In this document: positions 1-10,758 of the stretch, one piece after another
Layout of the letters: each line of letters begins with the position of its first letter
Numbering within the stretch: the stretch's first letter is position 1
Source: Seison nebaliae
Lineage: Eukaryota > Rotifera > Pararotatoria > Seisonacea > Seisonidae
Length of the DNA stretch: 20,820 nucleotides
Assembly: GCA_023231475.1 (NCBI GenBank)
Contig: JALJEE010002779.1
Coordinates: forward strand, 1-20,820
Direction: 5' to 3'
The notes under the pieces: model-generated
Seen by the model: the letters and a program-made list of their open reading frames with translations, nothing else
Told to the model about the DNA's origin: nothing
Databases searched by the model: none
Made by a program: the position numbers and the translations under genes

Positions 1-926
1 TGTCTTTATATAAAAAGAGACATAGGCCTAAAGTTCAAAGGTATCTCACCCAATGTGCAGCAGAAAATTTCAACGGATATGGGCGCCAGGCATAAAAAAA
101 TTCAAAAAAGTTATGCCGTTTATGCCTTCTGCCCATACCTGACATATACACTTTAAATCGTCATCCGTTTATCATACCACAATATGATAACTTCACACAA
201 AGATCACATTATACATAGCGTGACATCAATCATATTCCTCGCCATGGGAATGATGTTATCCCACTATGATAATGCGTTCGTTATTAAGTTTGGATACATT
301 TCAGGTTGGAGAAATGTCCATGTTATTTGTCTGGAAATGACAACTTAATAATTTAAAAATATAAAAACATCAATAAGGACATAAGCTACAATATGTCCGA
401 CTGGAAAATGACATTCTGTCCAGTGAGAAATTTGCGTAAAGTCCGCTTTCAAAATTGAGAGTTACAGGTGATCATATTAGGACTTGAAAATTGGATTATA
501 CCATTTGTCCGGTATAATCCAGCAATATTCTCCAGTATAATGGAAGATGTCCGTCGGATGGAGAGCGACAAGGTGTTGTATAGAACGAATAGTGCTCATC
601 CACATACAAACCGATGGGGAAGAGAGATGGCAGAAGAGTATCTCCCTTGCAAAAGGGCAGGAGAGAAAGAGATAACTCATATACACTCTCTGCAAAAACA
701 CATCTCTCATCCGTTTACTCTAGCAGAGTGACCGTTGTCTACAAGACAATCGATATGATGCATGTATGCAAGTATGACAAATGAAATCACATTGTCACAC
801 ACACACACATACATACACAAAAGCATTATCATCGAAGGACGGGATGGTAGAACGATGTTTTGAGGAGAGGAAGCTGGATATTTTTACGAATAGTATACAA
901 TATCTACCTCGTAGAAAGGAAGAAGA
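1..926. other. Gene-poor upstream region
   Basis: No gene is supported here. The longest open frames (468-731 plus, 477-710 minus) overlap on opposite strands, start at weak positions and show no family motif. Visible items are a perfect 7-bp inverted repeat with arms at 89-95 and 111-117, a (CA)7 run at about 796-809, and several scattered copies of a TGTCC/TTGTCCGG word between 300 and 560. Confidence 0.5.
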
Positions 927-1046
927 ATGAAATTGAAATCATTTAATTTTTTTCTTCCTTTGGTTTTTACCTTCTCCTTCAATAACAACGCACTCGCCAT
1001 CCAACGACAAGAAGTCGAGTCCAGGTCACCAGACTACAACAAATAA
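927..1046 (+). CDS. Possible secreted short peptide or first exon
   Basis: A 39-residue frame begins at ATG 927 and ends at TAA 1044-1046. The N-terminus reads as a signal peptide: two Lys within four residues, a hydrophobic core of Phe/Leu/Val, then an Asn-rich stretch ending in NALA, which fits an A-X-A cleavage site near residue 24. The remaining 15 residues (IQRQEVESRSPDYNK) are polar. An AG|GTCACC donor-like site near 1021-1026 (codons ...GTC GAG TCC AG) would make this the first coding exon of a longer secreted protein. I found no convincing second exon downstream. The reading frame and signal shape are seen; secretion is inferred. It could be chance in AT-rich DNA. Confidence 0.3.
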   Translation: MKLKSFNFFLPLVFTFSFNNNALAIQRQEVESRSPDYNK

Positions 1047-1277
1047 CAACATCATAACATTCGACAGGCCAGACGAAAGTGAGCAAACATTTATACAATG
1101 TGCGTGCACAATAATAATGTATCCAGTTTTATCTATTACTCAGATCAATGACCAATACGTAGAGGTGTTATAACAAAACAAAATCGTCGATAAAGATAAC
1201 CGATGAGAGGATCCGTATATTTCTCCGATAAATTTAAATTTGAATTTAAAATCTAAATTCAAATCGGATTATCTCAA

Positions 1278-1344
1278 TAATACCTAATACCTAATACCTA
1301 ATACCTAATACCTAATACCTAATACCTAATACCTAATACCTAAT
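1278..1344. repeat. Heptamer tandem array (TAATACC)9.5
   Basis: Nine perfect copies of TAATACC plus a partial TAAT. On the minus strand the unit reads GGTATTA, or TTAGGTA in another phase, so it contains TTAGG, the ancestral arthropod telomere word. It is a 7-mer and not the canonical 5-mer, so calling it telomeric would be inference. A second, shorter array with the same unit lies at 2578-2608. Confidence 0.95.
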
Positions 1345-1847
1345 GAAATTCTTTTAGTATAGATAAAATTATTGATTTAATGTAAAAATTGAACTTAAAT
1401 TGTCTGATTCAGAATTAAATTCTGATTTATAATTTTCTGTATTCAAAGAAATTTCCTTAAAATATGAATAAAGGACTCTCTTTATGCAGAAAAAACTGTA
1501 TAAGATAAAGTAGTAACATCTCGAATACAACTAATATTCAAAACAACAGAAACAATCAGAACAAACAAGTCAGAAGGGAAACACAGATACAAAAAAGTCA
1601 GAAGAAACAAACAAATCAGAAGAAGAAGAAGAAGATTTAAAGAATAAAATTTATTATAAAATGAAATGGAAATATAATGAAATGGGAAAAAAATGTGATA
1701 TTAAATGAATTGTTATGATATTATTATGGGTATTCTTCATACAGGAACGGAAGATCCCATTTAGTGATTGAGTTGAATTGCTTAATATTTGACCTGATAT
1801 TGATTAAATGCTCAATTGAATTAACCATACAATTATTCACACCACCA

Positions 1848-1914
1848 TCTATATCTCTCTCTCTCTCTCTTTCTCTCTCTAGCTCTCTCTATCTCCATAT
1901 CTCTATCTCTCTAT
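1848..1914. repeat. CT-rich microsatellite
   Basis: A polypyrimidine tract of CT dinucleotides interrupted by TA, GC and CATA steps. It is a simple sequence repeat with no associated gene. Confidence 0.9.
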
Positions 1915-2120
1915 GTCATGCTGACTAGAGTTTATAACCTAGAAAGATTTAAAACTATAAATCTACAGCTAACTGGGGAGGAAAAAAGGTGAGACTATGT
2001 TATATACCATGAGAGTTATCAACAAAATTACCACCATAAATGAAGAATATCAAAAAAAATAATGTCAAAATAATTACATGGGAAATAATTTTTCAAAAAT
2101 AAGGGGGGTGATCAAATAAA

Positions 2121-2135
2121 TATATATATATATAT
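2121..2135. repeat. (TA)n microsatellite
   Basis: About 7.5 perfect TA units, followed closely by a GTTG and poly-T stretch. Confidence 0.9.
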
Positions 2136-2525
2136 GTTGTTTTTTTTCAGAGGGGCACCGAGCCATTTAGAAAAATAAATAACTAAATAAATTTATTAGT
2201 CAAATATAAAATTTAAATACTCCATTTTAACTAAATTTAATCTTAATATAAATATTCTTTCTCATTTACACTCTAAATTTAACAATATTCTAACCATAAA
2301 AAATTCAATCCTATAATTTATCGACAAACCTTCATTTTTAAGTAATCCTCCAAATAAAATAATCTATCTCCTTCTTCCTCAGTCATATCACTTTCATTAT
2401 TGATTAATCCACATTATCAAACGGCTAATTATATTATTGATAATTTATATGACTTTAATTTCATACCTCTGATTGCAATTAATATATCACAATAACATTG
2501 CTTTGAAGCGTCGAATTTTTTCAAC

Positions 2526-2581
2526 ACATAGTTCTTTGAACTATATAATTAATACATAGTTCTTTGAACTATATAATTAAT
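2526..2581. repeat. 28-bp tandem duplication with internal hairpin
   Basis: Two identical 28-bp units (2526-2553 and 2554-2581). Each contains the perfect inverted repeat ATAGTTC-TTT-GAACTAT. The second copy runs directly into the heptamer array that starts at 2578, which in turn abuts the retroelement remnant. Confidence 0.9.
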
Positions 2582-2608
2582 ACCTAATACCTAATACCTA
2601 ATACCTAA
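2578..2608. repeat. Second heptamer array (TAATACC)4.4
   Basis: Four copies of the same heptamer as at 1278-1344 plus a partial TAA. The retroelement RNase H sequence begins immediately to the right, with no spacer. Confidence 0.95.
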
Positions 2609-3617
2609 GTCTTGCTGATGTATTTTGTTTTTCTTTCAACCATTTTAATGGTCTATGGTCTGTTATTAGGTGAAATTTTTGTCCATATGGATAAACATCA
2701 AACGATTCAATTGCATTAATTACTGCTGCCGCTTCTAGTTCCGTTGCTCCAAAATTTTCTTCGTTTAGTCTAGTTTTTTGACTAGTATATGCAATCGGTA
2801 TTTCTTGACCATTCTCATTCTTCTTTTGTAATTAAATGTCCAAGAAACTTAATTTCCGACATTCCAAATTGACATTTTTCTCGGTTTATCGTTAGGCGTG
2901 CGTCTTTAATTTCTTTAAATATTTGGTCCAATACTTCTTGATGTTCTTGTTCTGATGAAAACCAAACCTTGATCATCAAGATAAACGCAGCAGTTATGGA
3001 AAAGAAATGGTTGAAGAACATTCTCCATAATTCTTTAGAACGTAGCATTATATTCGAATAGTAGTAAATGCCGTATATTCTTTAGATTGATCTTCCAATG
3101 GTATTTAATGGAATCCAGATTTTAAACCTATCAATGAAAAAATTTTAGCAACGCTTAATTTATCTATTATATCATCGATTCGTTCTATTTGGATATGCAT
3201 CTTTGATTGTTGCTTTGTTTAATTTTCTGCAGTATATGCATAATCTCATAGATCCATCGGCTTTGGTAACTGGATTGATTGGACTTGCTCAGGGACTCTT
3301 GCTTCTTTCAATAATACCTAGGGCCAATAATTTGTTCAATTCTTTCTTTAATTCATCCAGCTTGGCAAAAGGAATTCTTTTCTTTGGAGTTTTATTGACT
3401 TTTCCATATCGGCTATTCCTCAATCAGATAATCTGATTGTATGTTGCCCGATATTGACTTTGGTTTTTCCAGATAGGGAAGTTATCTTAGGAAATTTGTT
3501 AAATATTTTGTCAAATTTGCCGTTTTTTATCAATTTGATACTAATAACGTCCCTTTCGAAATCCATCTTATATTCTGCTTTCTTCAAAAAGTCCCATCCC
3601 AATAACGGTTTACCCAT
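2609..3617 (-). mobile_element. Degenerate Ty3/gypsy-type pol remnant
   Basis: A retrotransposon pol fragment read on the minus strand in the normal order protease, reverse transcriptase, RNase H. At 3617-3420 the frame shows the LLGWDFL end of a retropepsin. From about 3400 to 3130 the fingers/palm of the reverse transcriptase is visible (motifs ALGIIERSKSP, NPVTKADGSMRLC, RKLNKATIKDAYP), interrupted by a TGA at 3289-3291. At about 2980-2960 the catalytic YLDD is encoded, but the downstream palm motif (EQEHQEVLDQIFKEIKDARL through FLGHLITKEE, ending near 2815) lies in another frame, so there is a frameshift just after the active site. The sequence then jumps at about 2815-2805 to an RNase H segment (AYTSQKTRL, FHLITDHRPLKWL). 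The thumb/connection region of about 100 residues that normally lies between is missing. No LTRs, integrase or gag are seen. It is a dead copy. Confidence 0.87.
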
Positions 3618-4468
3618 TTTGCATTTTGTTTACTATAGATAGGATTCTATTTTACTGACAGGCGAAGCATGAATAACGTAGGAAATAAAATAAAATAAAA
3701 GAAATATTTATTGGAACATGATCATGTTAGCAAAACGTTCTAATTGAAATATGGTTAAGAAAATGTTATTTGGAACCCTTTATGAACGTGATTGTTCAGC
3801 ATAACGCCAATTTAATGTGATTTTTTTTTATAATTGAATTTCCCGTCTGGATAAATTGAAATTTTTGATTGATCTCCTCCTCTACGCTTAGTGGTAGGAA
3901 ATCTCTTTGTGTGAGACATATGTGAGAAACACGAGAACATGCATAAACCACTGCGCTACGCATGATCCAATATAACTCTATCGAGATGCAGGGTAGGTTA
4001 CTTCGCAAATATGCGTGGAACGTGCGTGGTCTACGGTTTTCTCTAGTCTCTAGAATAGACTCAAAGAATAGAGTCAATAGAACAGACTCAAAAAGTATGT
4101 ATACAAAAGGGTGTCTTTTTACCCGGGTTTCGGAATATTGAGGAATTTTTATTTCGTACATGTGCGATTTATCGCAAAAACGGAAAAATTGTTAATATGA
4201 TACCAGACTCGATATGGTCAAAGTGATTTTAACAGATTTCATTTATTATTTTAATTAAAAAATGTAAGTGTGAAGAATGAATTTTGAGGTAAGCCATTGT
4301 TTTCTGCGAAGATGAAATAAATGTTAAATCATTGAGAAGGAAATTATTATGTTTATAAGAATTATGTCATAAGTATGAGATGAGATGAGTGATTGATCCT
4401 TTCGAATTAAACAAGAATAGAATGACGTTTGACGACAATCATCTGATTTTTGGAGTGACTATTTAAAA
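3618..4468. other. Intergenic region upstream of the ABCA gene
   Basis: No supported gene. A 121-codon minus-strand frame (3796-4161) matches nothing I recognise and overlaps a possible SINE. A 13-14-bp unit (AGAATAGACTCAA and variants) is repeated three times at 4052-4092. The final 300 bases before 4469 are AT-rich and should contain the ABCA promoter and 5' leader, but no individual element can be named. Confidence 0.45.
3821..3965 (-). repeat. Possible tRNA-derived SINE
   Basis: On the minus strand, TAGCGCAGTGG (3958-3948) matches the RNA polymerase III A-box pattern TRGYNNARNNG. It sits inside a CATGC...GCATG inverted repeat, and the unit ends after about 130 bases in A9 (3829-3821). 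An A-box head with a poly-A tail is the layout of a tRNA-like SINE. No convincing B-box and no target-site duplication were found, so this is weak. A second genomic copy would be needed to accept it. Confidence 0.25.
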
Positions 4469-7400
4469 ATGAGAATTCTAAAAATAATTCGATTGATATC
4501 ATGGAAGAATTGGATGATGATAAAAAGGAAATGGTTTATGTTACTGCTTGAATTAATCATTCCAATATCTGTCCCTCTCATTCTTCTCATCATACGACAT
4601 CTAATTTATAAGCATGATATTGAAGACGAATGTCGATATAATCCATTTACGATTGATGAATTTCCAAAGAATTTGACACCTAAATCCAATCTGCTACCAA
4701 ACGAACTGAGAAATAATGTTCATTTGCTCAAAAGTCAACAATTGTTCTCTGAATTTATTACAAAGGCGAATTCGTCCAAATTCCATTGGTACATCGGTTA
4801 TACGCCAGAGAATATTGGTGTCAATCGATTAATTCAAATAATTTCAAGAGATTTCTTTAATGACTTTTATAAGTTTATCGGATTTAATAATGAAGATATT
4901 TTATTATCTACTATCAATGAAGATAATGCCACTATTTCATCAAAATGGTTATGTGGAATCGTCTTTCATCAATCTCCACCATCATTATTCAAGAGAAATA
5001 ATTCAGACAATTTTATCGAACTATATAACATCAATTATACTTTACGATTTCCTTATACGTTAAGGAATTATGCGACTACTTCTCAATTCTCATCAGCAGC
5101 GAGACGAACTTGGTTGACGAAATTTTCTTTTCCAACATATCCGAAATTAGGACCGAGAACTATTGATGGAGATTGGGGTGGACCACCCGGATATATGGCG
5201 GAAGGATTTCTTACTCTTCAATTAGCGATTGATTCCTCAATAATTTATGATCAATTTGGTTATCGAATCAACCGAAAATCAATCGTTATGAAACGAACGC
5301 CATTTCCATCTTTTAAGAAAGATCCGTTTCTCATCGTGCTACAAACACAATTTCCTTTGTTGATGATATTATCCTTCTTCTTTTCAGCTGTATTGAATAG
5401 TAAAAATATTTTAATTGAGAAGGAATGTGGATTGAAGGAAATGTTGAAATTATATGGATATTCTTCCATCATCCAATGGTATCAATGGTTTTGTCGGATG
5501 TTCATTATTTTTGTCATAAATTCAGTTTTTATTGTGATCTTATTTAAAATCAAAATTAATGTTCGACTTCCACCACAACTAATCGAATTCTTTACAACGG
5601 ATGTTGGTCGTAGTAATATCATCAATTTCGGGAAAATACTTGATCTGTCCAATTCATATTTATTTTTTCTATTTCTCTTCACTTATTCACTTTCCGCCAT
5701 TTCCTTCATCTTTTTTATGACGACACTATTCGTTCATTCGAGTAGTGGAGCAATGGGTTGTGGTGTGGTTTGGTTCCTTTCATATATTCCCTACGTCTTC
5801 CTCCAACAACAATATGATGAATTGAAATTGAGAACGATTATGCTCTTTTGTTTAGTACCGAACGTTTGTTTAAGTTTTGGAGCACAATTGTTTGGTGAAT
5901 TCGAAGGGAAAGGAGTCGGGATTCAATGGCATAATTTCATGTCTGGAATGAGTGTAGAAAATCCATTTTCCTTATTTCACATATTTTTATTTTTCTTATT
6001 TGATACATTTCTTTATTTCATTCTGGCCTTATATATCGAATCTTTATTTCCTGGGAAATTGGGAGTTGGACGTCGATGGCATTATCCTTTTTCAATTCCA
6101 TTAAGGAAATTGAAATTATATTTTTATACAAAACCTTCATCAAATGAAGATCCTTCATTAAATGGATATGATGATCAAATATCATTATGGAGTGAAGATC
6201 CTTTAGTGAGTTCTACGGAAATCATGAAATTTTCCTCTATCACTAAAATATTTAATTGGCTCTTCAATTATCTTTTTTATCATAATTCACATCGTAAATC
6301 GAAAACTTTAATCAACATAAAAAATGAAGAAAGCGACAATAATCATAATAATAATAATGAATACTTTGAAGATGTTTCCGTTGTGTCAGTTCCCTCGATA
6401 ATTTTAAGAAAAGTTCGAAAAATCTTCCCATCGACAACAGAAGACAAGAATCATATTGCTGTCCATCAATTGAATATGAGTATCTATTCGAATGAAATAA
6501 CCGTTTTGTTAGGACATAACGGTGCTGGCAAAAGTACAACGATCAATATGTTATCAGGTTTATGTGAGATGACAACTGGTGAAATATTTTATGATAATTT
6601 ATCATTTTATCGACATCTCTCATCCATTCGACGTCTAATTGGTTATTGTCCTCAAAATAACATTCTCTCCGATTATATGAGTGTTAAAGAAACATTAGAA
6701 TTCTTCTCATCTGTCAAACAATTGTATTCCAATGAAATGCATCATGAACTCGCCATTAACGATTTAATTGATGCATTAAATTTGAATGAGAAAATATCGT
6801 GGATTCCCAAACAGTTATCTGGTGGACAACAAAGGAAATTAGCTGTGGCATTAGCATTATGTGGTGGTAGTCGATATATTATTTTAGATGAACCAACATC
6901 TAATATCGATGTTGAAGCGAGACAAGATGTCTGGCGATTATTGAAGAGATATCGACAAAATCGAACAATTATCATGTCAACGCATTATATCGATGAAGCT
7001 GAATTAATCGGTGATCGAATCGTTATCATGATCGAAGGGAAATTATTCTGTTATGGAAGTGTCATGTTTCTCAAACGACATTTTGATCTTGGCTATACTA
7101 TTCATTGTCATTTAAATCATCAACGAGTGACAGATGATGGTAATGGGAAAGATGTTTTGAGAAAAATTTTTAATGAAACTCAAATGAAATGGATCGAACC
7201 TCTCAATTCCATAAGTGCAAACGAAGTGATTTATCGGTTGAAAGTTGATGATCGTAAAGAGATATCAAACATTCTTAAGAAACTTTATGAAAATCATAAA
7301 TCTGTTGGAATTCAATTTTTCACCATCAAAACAACATCGTTAGCTGAGATATTTTTTCAATTACACGAAAAACATGAAAATGAAAAACGATCCAATACCA

Positions 7401-10400
7401 TCGTCTCGTTACCACAATCATCTTCTATGATTAACAACGATGTTAATGACATATGTAGGGAGAGGAAATATGAATATTCCATCAATTATTTAACAGGATG
7501 GAAATTGAATTATCAACGATTTATTTCACTATTCCGTAAATGTGTCATTCAATCTAAACGTGATTATTTGTTGTTAATTGCACAATTTCTCATTCCCATT
7601 ATTTTCACATTATTATCATTATTAATTTATCGAAGTATTCCAGGCAATCGAGATTCTCCTTCATTATTTATCGGAAGTCAATCTTATTTGAACGAAGTTT
7701 TCTCTTATTCGATGGAGAACAAATCTCGTTTATATGAGACAGCTCTTGGACGAACATTAAGTGATCGTTCCACTCAATCTTCATCGATCACAGACACAGA
7801 GAAGCGATTCATTCAAATGGTAGATATTTATCAAATTGGAAATTATTTAAACAATACTGCTAATAAATGTACTTCCACCAATATTACAATGGATGATTAT
7901 TATATTTGTTTAGTGAATAAATATGGATTAGATGAATTAAATGATCGGAACGTTATTGGATTACAAGTGGAAAAATCAATTATAAATATTAATCAATCGA
8001 TAAATCATAAATCGATGATTGATATGGACGAATTGATGAATAATGAACGTTTCATAATCTATTTTAATAATGAGGCATATCATACTGCTCCATATTCTCT
8101 CAATGTTATCACCAATTTTATTCTGCAATTATTATATGAAAATGTTACGAATAATTTCCATTCACCAAACGATTATCTTTCTCCTTCATCAATCAATATT
8201 AGAAATCATCCATTGCCACGTACCAGTAAAGATAAGATGATAGCAAATTCAAATGCAATGCAATTTCAAGGATTCACTTTAGGATTCAATATAGTTTGGT
8301 CATATGCTTTCGTCACATCTTCCTTCGTCGTCCTCTTAATTCGAGAGAAAGAGACGATGAGTAAACATCTCCAATTACTTACAGGGACATCGAAAAAACT
8401 TTATTGGATTACCACATTCTTATGGCACGTCATCAATTTCAATCTTCCAACAATTCCATTATTAATTCTCTTTTTCAGTTTTTCCATCCATTCTTACATT
8501 CAAACCGTTTCCCAAACATTCCTAACAATTTTCATCGTCCTTCTTTATTCGTGGTCGGCGTTACCACTCATTTACATTTTATCCACATTCTTCATTTCTC
8601 CAGTTAATGGATTTACCATTCTTACCATTATCAATACGATTACCGGTTTATTGACAATATTAGTCGTCACCATATTCTCTTTACCATCTTTGAAATTAGA
8701 GTTCGTCGGTAAGACTCTAAATCTATTGTTTCTCTTATTTTTCCCAAATTATAATTTTGGACAATCGTTCATTAATTATTATAATAATTGGAATGGTCGA
8801 GATGTATGTGATAAGAAAGAAATGGAAAAATTGTGTAAATTCATCATTCAAATCAATGAGACATTTCCTTGTTGTCCTGGTCATTGTGGTGATGAATGTG
8901 TTCCCTTTAAACATTCTTACATCGACTTGGAAGAACCAGGAATCGGAAAATTCCTCCTTTCCATGATCGTTCAAGGATTCATTTATTTCTTCATTTTAAT
9001 TCTCATCGAACAAAATTTATTTTCATTCATTGTCAACAAATTTAAAAAAAAATTTTATTCCAAATCCAATCAAAATATTAATAATACAGTTATCATATTG
9101 TTATATAAAGATGATTTTTTTTATTATTCTTTCAATTTTAGATTATATTGAATGATGACCTTAGACAGGAAGAAGATCAAATTATCGATCTGTTACGACA
9201 ACCACAACCAATTAACTCTCCATTAATTCTTAATCGATTATCAAAAATTTATTCAAATGGATTTCAAGGTATTTTTCACTTCAAACTTTTTTTAAAATTC
9301 TAAGTCAAATTTCACTTTAGCTGTAGATAATGTTTCATTTATTATTCATCCAAATCAATGTTTCGGTTTGTTGGGAATTAATGGTGCTGGAAAAAGTTCA
9401 ATATTCAAAATGATTACGAATGAAATCGACGTCGATTCGGGAGATATTTTATTAAACGGTCATAATATTAAAACAAATATTAATTTGGTTATTTCTATTT
9501 TAAAATGGAAATATTTGTAATTTCATTGTCATGAAAAGGTCAAAGCGAAAATCGGTTATTGTCCACAATACGACGCTATTCTCAATAAGATGACAGTACG
9601 AGAAACATTGAAATTATTTGGAGAATTACGTGGGATAGATAATCGGATTGTTCGATTTGAGAATCAATTGATCAATGACGAATCGATGAATGAGAACGAT
9701 CTATTAATTGAGAAGAGTTCGCAGAAATCAACGATAATCGATGAAGAAATTAAGGAGATTATTAAGTTGTTCGATCTGAGTAAATATGGAGATAAATTAA
9801 TTGGCGTTTTAAGGTTTTCTTTTATTTTTTTCTCATTTCAATTTAATGAAAATTGTAAAAAAGCGGTGGTAATAAACGGAAAGTGTCAGTGGCAATTGCA
9901 TTACTCGGTCGTCCAACAATTGTCTTATTAGATGAGCCAACGAATGGGATGGATATCAAAACGAAGAGATTCATTTGGAATCGAATACAAGAAAAAATTA
10001 CTTCAACCACTTCCATACTTTTAACTTCACATTCGATGGAAGAATGTGAGTATTTATGTAATCGAATATCGATCATTGTAAATGGGAAATTGCAGTTAGA
10101 TTTTTCTTCTAACATAATATTTCAATTAAATTTCTGTTCAATTTGTTTCCTTTACTAATACTCCGTCTTCTCACCTTGACGTTTCCCACTACGCCACTAA
10201 CTACATTAACTGTGAAGATGCATCGGTTCGACGGATGAATTGAGAATGAGATATGGATTTGCTTTCACAATTTTTATTAAATTGAAAGAGAATATTGACT
10301 GCGAAATGTTAATTAATCACTTTCGTTGTCGTCTGGAAGAAAAATTTGATAAATTCTTAAACGATGATCAATGGAAATTTGATATAATGGAAAGAAGAGA

Positions 10401-10758
10401 TAAATTACTTCACTTGTGTATTCGTTGCCAAGAACAAACTCGAGCGGATTTAACTACAGTAGATAATGTGATTATGAAGAATAAGAATGGAAATGTTATT
10501 AAATGTGACGACAATAATAATAATTATGATGATTATCATGATGATGATGATGAAAGAAAGGAATCATTGAAAGAAGATATGAAAGGAAGTGATAATGAAG
10601 ATTGCGCAGGAGAAAAAAAGAAGAAAATCGAGAAGAATATGAATATCCAAATAATTTTATTTGATGAATTATTACGATTAAAAAATCATTTTCCTATCGA
10701 TGATTATCAAATTAGTCAAACCACTCTAGAACAAATACTCACTTCGTTTTCACATTAA
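4469..10758 (+). CDS. ABCA-subfamily (ABCA3-like) full lipid transporter
   Basis: A full ABC transporter of about 1986 residues that would move lipids across a membrane using ATP. Exons are 4469-9088, 9142-9268, 9321-9487, 9539-9813, 9864-10094 and 10218-10758; introns are 53, 52, 51, 50 and 123 nt, with phases 0, 1, 0, 2 and 2. The order is one N-terminal membrane helix (about residues 20-43), a large external loop with the ABCA3-like motif [11 protein letters not shown], a helix bundle to about 520, NBD1 (Walker [10 protein letters not shown] at 682-690, Q-loop [13 protein letters not shown] at 783-790, LDEPT at 806-810, His839), a second membrane half from about 1028 with FNNEAYHTA in its external loop, and NBD2 (Walker [10 protein letters not shown] at 1601-1609, CPQYD, SGGNKRK at 1730-1736, [16 protein letters not shown]). 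The C-terminus ends with the ABCA signature [12 protein letters not shown]. Start ATG 4469 precedes the classic WKNW..KRKW N-terminus. An Asp/Asn/Lys-rich insert sits before the C-terminal motif (nt 10507-10640). Family assignment is firm; ABCA3-like is inferred from the loop motifs. Confidence 0.94.

Larger units (their letters stand above)
1047..2525. other. Repeat-rich intergenic stretch
   Basis: No gene seen. Contents are a heptamer array at 1278-1344, a loose direct repeat with core AGTCAGAAG at about 1566-1622 running into a (GAA)n tract, a CT-rich microsatellite at about 1848-1914 and a (TA)7 run at 2121-2135. The base composition is strongly AT-rich with many stops in all frames. Confidence 0.5.

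Noticed and set aside
468-731. 87-codon plus-strand open frame
   Set aside because: Begins at GTG rather than ATG, overlaps an open frame on the other strand, and has no domain, signal or splice context.
3203-3436. 77-codon hydrophobic plus-strand frame
   Set aside because: It is the complement of the Ty3/gypsy reverse transcriptase fragment, whose motifs on the minus strand explain the sequence.
3796-4161. 121-codon minus-strand frame
   Set aside because: No recognisable domain; covers the possible SINE with its A-box and poly-A tract, so it is likely not a protein gene.
9780-9870. Apparent loss of the NBD2 signature motif in the ABCA gene
   Set aside because: The uninterrupted frame loses it, but splicing 9813 to 9864 restores SGGNKRK exactly at the junction.
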